Source: Conexibacteraceae bacterium (GTDB taxonomy: Bacteria > Actinomycetota > Thermoleophilia > Solirubrobacterales > Solirubrobacteraceae). From it: a DNA stretch of 5,982 nucleotides. Shown here piece by piece: positions 5,200 to 5,982 of this stretch. How positions within the stretch are numbered: the first letter of the stretch is position 1; each line of letters opens with the position of its first letter. The DNA is taken from the NCBI GenBank assembly GCA_009785395.1, contig WQWK01000133.1, positions 1 through 5,982 on the forward strand, given 5' to 3'. The position numbers and the translations under genes were made by a program. The notes under the pieces are model-generated. The model saw only the letters and a program-made list of their open reading frames with translations, ran no database searches and was not told where the DNA came from.

Positions 5200-5223
5200 C
5201 CAGACATGCCTCCACATGTCTGG
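5200..5223. repeat. Perfect 9-bp inverted repeat with 6-nt loop
   Basis: CCAGACATG (5200-5208) and CATGTCTGG (5215-5223) are exact reverse complements separated by CCTCCA. It lies 148 nt after the stop of the epsilon-like gene and 192 nt before the reductase start. If transcribed it would form a stable hairpin and could end the upstream transcript, although no T-run follows. As DNA it could be a dimeric regulator's operator. Confidence 0.6.
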
Positions 5224-5229
5224 CAGAAG

Positions 5230-5319
5230 TGTCACGACGTGTGACGACTCTGTGTCGAACGTCAGCCCAGGAGGACGTTTTCCACGCTTCCGTGACGCCG
5301 CGGCACACTTTCGACACAT
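5230..5319. promoter_or_regulatory. Phased TGTSWCGA repeats with an inverted partner, candidate operator array
   Basis: Three related decamers run head to tail: TGTCACGACG (5230-5239), TGTGACGACT (5240-5249) and TGTGTCGAAC (5251-5260), with 10- to 11-bp phasing that puts them on one face of the helix. A copy in the opposite orientation, TTTCGACACA (5310-5319), contains a perfect 9-bp complement of TGTGTCGAA (5251-5259), 50 nt apart. GTCAC/GTGAC (5231-5235, 5241-5245) also form a 5-bp inverted repeat within the first two units. They sit upstream of the reductase promoter, so an activator or looping regulator of sulfur or nitrogen assimilation is possible. The regulator is not identifiable. Confidence 0.4.
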
Positions 5320-5400
5320 ATGTGGACCCCCCTCTGGAGGCCCCCCATGGTCGGCTCGGCGCCGTGGGCCGGAGCAAATACCCATAAGCCGGTCGGCATT

Positions 5401-5409
5401 TGGTAGATT
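5401..5409 (+). promoter_or_regulatory. Extended -10 promoter of the nitrite/sulfite reductase gene
   Basis: TGGTAGATT contains TGn followed by TAGATT (5404-5409), an extended -10 ending 6 nt before ATG 5416. No Shine-Dalgarno sequence is present, so the mRNA is probably leaderless. The surrounding segment is noticeably AT-richer than the rest of the intergenic region. No -35 consensus is seen. Confidence 0.55.
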
Positions 5410-5415
5410 ACGGGC

Positions 5416-5982
5416 ATGTCCCCGCACCCCTCGCTGGAAACCGAGCAGCACGGGCACCATCAGCCGAAGGAGGGTTCGCTCGAGAACCCCGAGGTGCTCG
5501 CGAACGTCCCGGGTCACGTGATCCCGATCCTCGAGCACGAGTTCGACGACTTCGACACCGAGGCCGCGAAGTTCCTCCGGGGCGACACCCCCGAGGACGA
5601 GTTCATCAAGTTCCGCCTGCGCCAGGGCGTCTACGGCCAGCGCCAGCCGGACGTGCAGATGATCCGCGTGAAGCTGCCGATGGGCGGCGTCACGCCCGAC
5701 CAGCTCGACGCCTTCGCCGACGGGATCGAGAAGTACGCGCCGCTGCGCAAGGGCCACATCACGACCCGCCAGAACATCCAGGTCCACCACATCCCGCTGG
5801 AGCAGGCGGCGGAGATGATCCGCGAGCTCGCCGAGACCGGGCTGTCGAGCCGCGAGGGCTGCGGCAACACCGTGCGCAACGTGACCGGCGACCCGCGCGC
5901 GGGCACGCTGAACGGTGAGCTGTTCGACATCACCCCGTACGCGGGCGCGTACGTGCGCTACTTCGTGCGCCACCCGACGACG
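5416..5982 (+). CDS. Ferredoxin-dependent nitrite/sulfite reductase, N-terminal part (3' truncated)
   Basis: The frame is open from ATG 5416 to the window end, giving 189 residues of a protein usually 500-600 long. Enzymes of this family use siroheme and a 4Fe-4S cluster to carry out the six-electron reduction of sulfite to sulfide or nitrite to ammonia in the cytosol. The first ferredoxin-like half-domain is visible: FIKFRLRQGVYGQRQPDVQMIRVKLP region (about 62-87), then APLRKGHITTRQNIQVHHI (about 111-129) with the conserved Arg of the TTRQN motif, and the siroheme-domain entry SREGCGNTVRNVTGDP (about 147-162). The Cys residues that ligate the cluster lie downstream of the window. Sulfite versus nitrite specificity cannot be decided here. 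The N-terminal His-rich stretch (HGHHQ, 12-16) is not a family feature. The start is supported by an extended -10 directly upstream. It seems to be an independent transcription unit. Confidence 0.93.
   Translation, partial: MSPHPSLETEQHGHHQPKEGSLENPEVLANVPGHVIPILEHEFDDFDTEAAKFLRGDTPEDEFIKFRLRQGVYGQRQPDVQMIRVKLPMGGVTPDQLDAFADGIEKYAPLRKGHITTRQNIQVHHIPLEQAAEMIRELAETGLSSREGCGNTVRNVTGDPRAGTLNGELFDITPYAGAYVRYFVRHPTT

Larger units (their letters stand above)
5053..5415 (+). other. 363-bp intergenic region upstream of the reductase, no gene seen
   Basis: No open frame here looks like a protein: the frames that span it have Arg/Pro-rich shadow composition. From left to right it holds a pyrimidine run (about 5053-5068), a direct repeat of CTGGGCACCAC (5090-5100 and 5106-5116) with a degenerate third copy (TGGCGCACCAC, 5180-5190), a 9-bp inverted repeat (5200-5223), phased TGTSWCGA repeats (5230-5260) with an inverted copy (5310-5319), the palindrome CACATATGTG (5315-5324), and two C6 tracts (5327-5332, 5341-5346). 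A lower-GC promoter segment follows (about 5374-5412). I do not recognise any known riboswitch or structured RNA. Confidence 0.6.

Noticed and set aside
5379..5405. TACC...GGTA symmetry around the reductase promoter as a regulator operator
   Set aside because: Only four bases match per arm with a 19-nt spacer, too weak to distinguish from chance.
5053..5415. Riboswitch or attenuator leader for the reductase
   Set aside because: No known riboswitch core was recognised, and the extended -10 lies 6 nt before the ATG, so most of this region is probably not in the reductase mRNA.
5078..5521. Plus-strand 147-codon open frame in the intergenic region
   Set aside because: It runs into the reductase gene in another frame, has no start signal or family resemblance, and crosses the repeat and palindrome cluster.
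3988..5973. 661-codon open frame on the minus strand across the second vapBC pair, the intergenic region and the reductase
   Set aside because: It is antisense to four well-supported genes, has low-complexity Arg/Val/Asp-rich composition typical of high-GC shadow frames, and shows no family motif.

Overview
The window is high-GC bacterial DNA with strong G/C third-position bias, dense co-oriented genes and several GTG/TTG starts. Five gene starts have a TAnnnT hexamer directly upstream and no Shine-Dalgarno sequence, which suggests leaderless mRNAs. With an acyl-CoA carboxylase beta subunit and a likely epsilon subunit, this points to Actinomycetota. Thermoleophilia (Solirubrobacterales-like) is my tentative guess from overall flavour and is not proven by the sequence. 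All supported genes are on the + strand.

Layout. (1) 1-536 is the 3' end of a methylmalonyl-CoA (or isobutyryl-CoA) mutase large subunit that lacks a fused B12-binding domain. (2) 541-1029 encodes a four-helix integral membrane protein of unknown function, starting 4 nt after the mutase stop. (3) 1062-1628 encodes a PEBP/YbhB-type protein with a TTG start and a strong Shine-Dalgarno sequence. (4) 1671-2302 is a VapBC-type toxin-antitoxin pair (AbrB-fold antitoxin plus PIN toxin, overlapping ends). (5) 2303-2504 is non-coding, with a perfect 22-bp tandem duplication and a perfect 10-bp GC hairpin. (6) 2505-4094 is a full-length propionyl-CoA carboxylase beta subunit, pccB. (7) 4175-4818 is a second VapBC pair. 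(8) 4867-5052 encodes a 61-residue protein resembling acyl-CoA carboxylase epsilon subunits. (9) 5053-5415 is a 363-bp intergenic region rich in repeats and palindromes. (10) 5416-end is the N-terminal part of a ferredoxin-dependent nitrite/sulfite reductase, running off the window.

The metabolic core is propionyl-CoA use: PccB (with an alpha subunit outside the window and probably the small epsilon-like protein) makes methylmalonyl-CoA, and the mutase converts it to succinyl-CoA. Two toxin-antitoxin pairs interrupt this neighbourhood, one on each side of pccB. They share an 8-bp GACTGGTA element just upstream of their antitoxin starts and show weaker GC bias than pccB, suggesting acquired modules that bring their own promoters. 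The reductase belongs to sulfur or nitrogen assimilation and appears to be a separate unit with its own complex upstream region.

I see no clearly new multi-gene system. The best leads are the shared TA promoter element, the helically phased TGTSWCGA repeats upstream of the reductase, and the separation of pccB from its probable epsilon subunit by a TA module. No tRNA, rRNA, CRISPR array, transposase or riboswitch was recognised.
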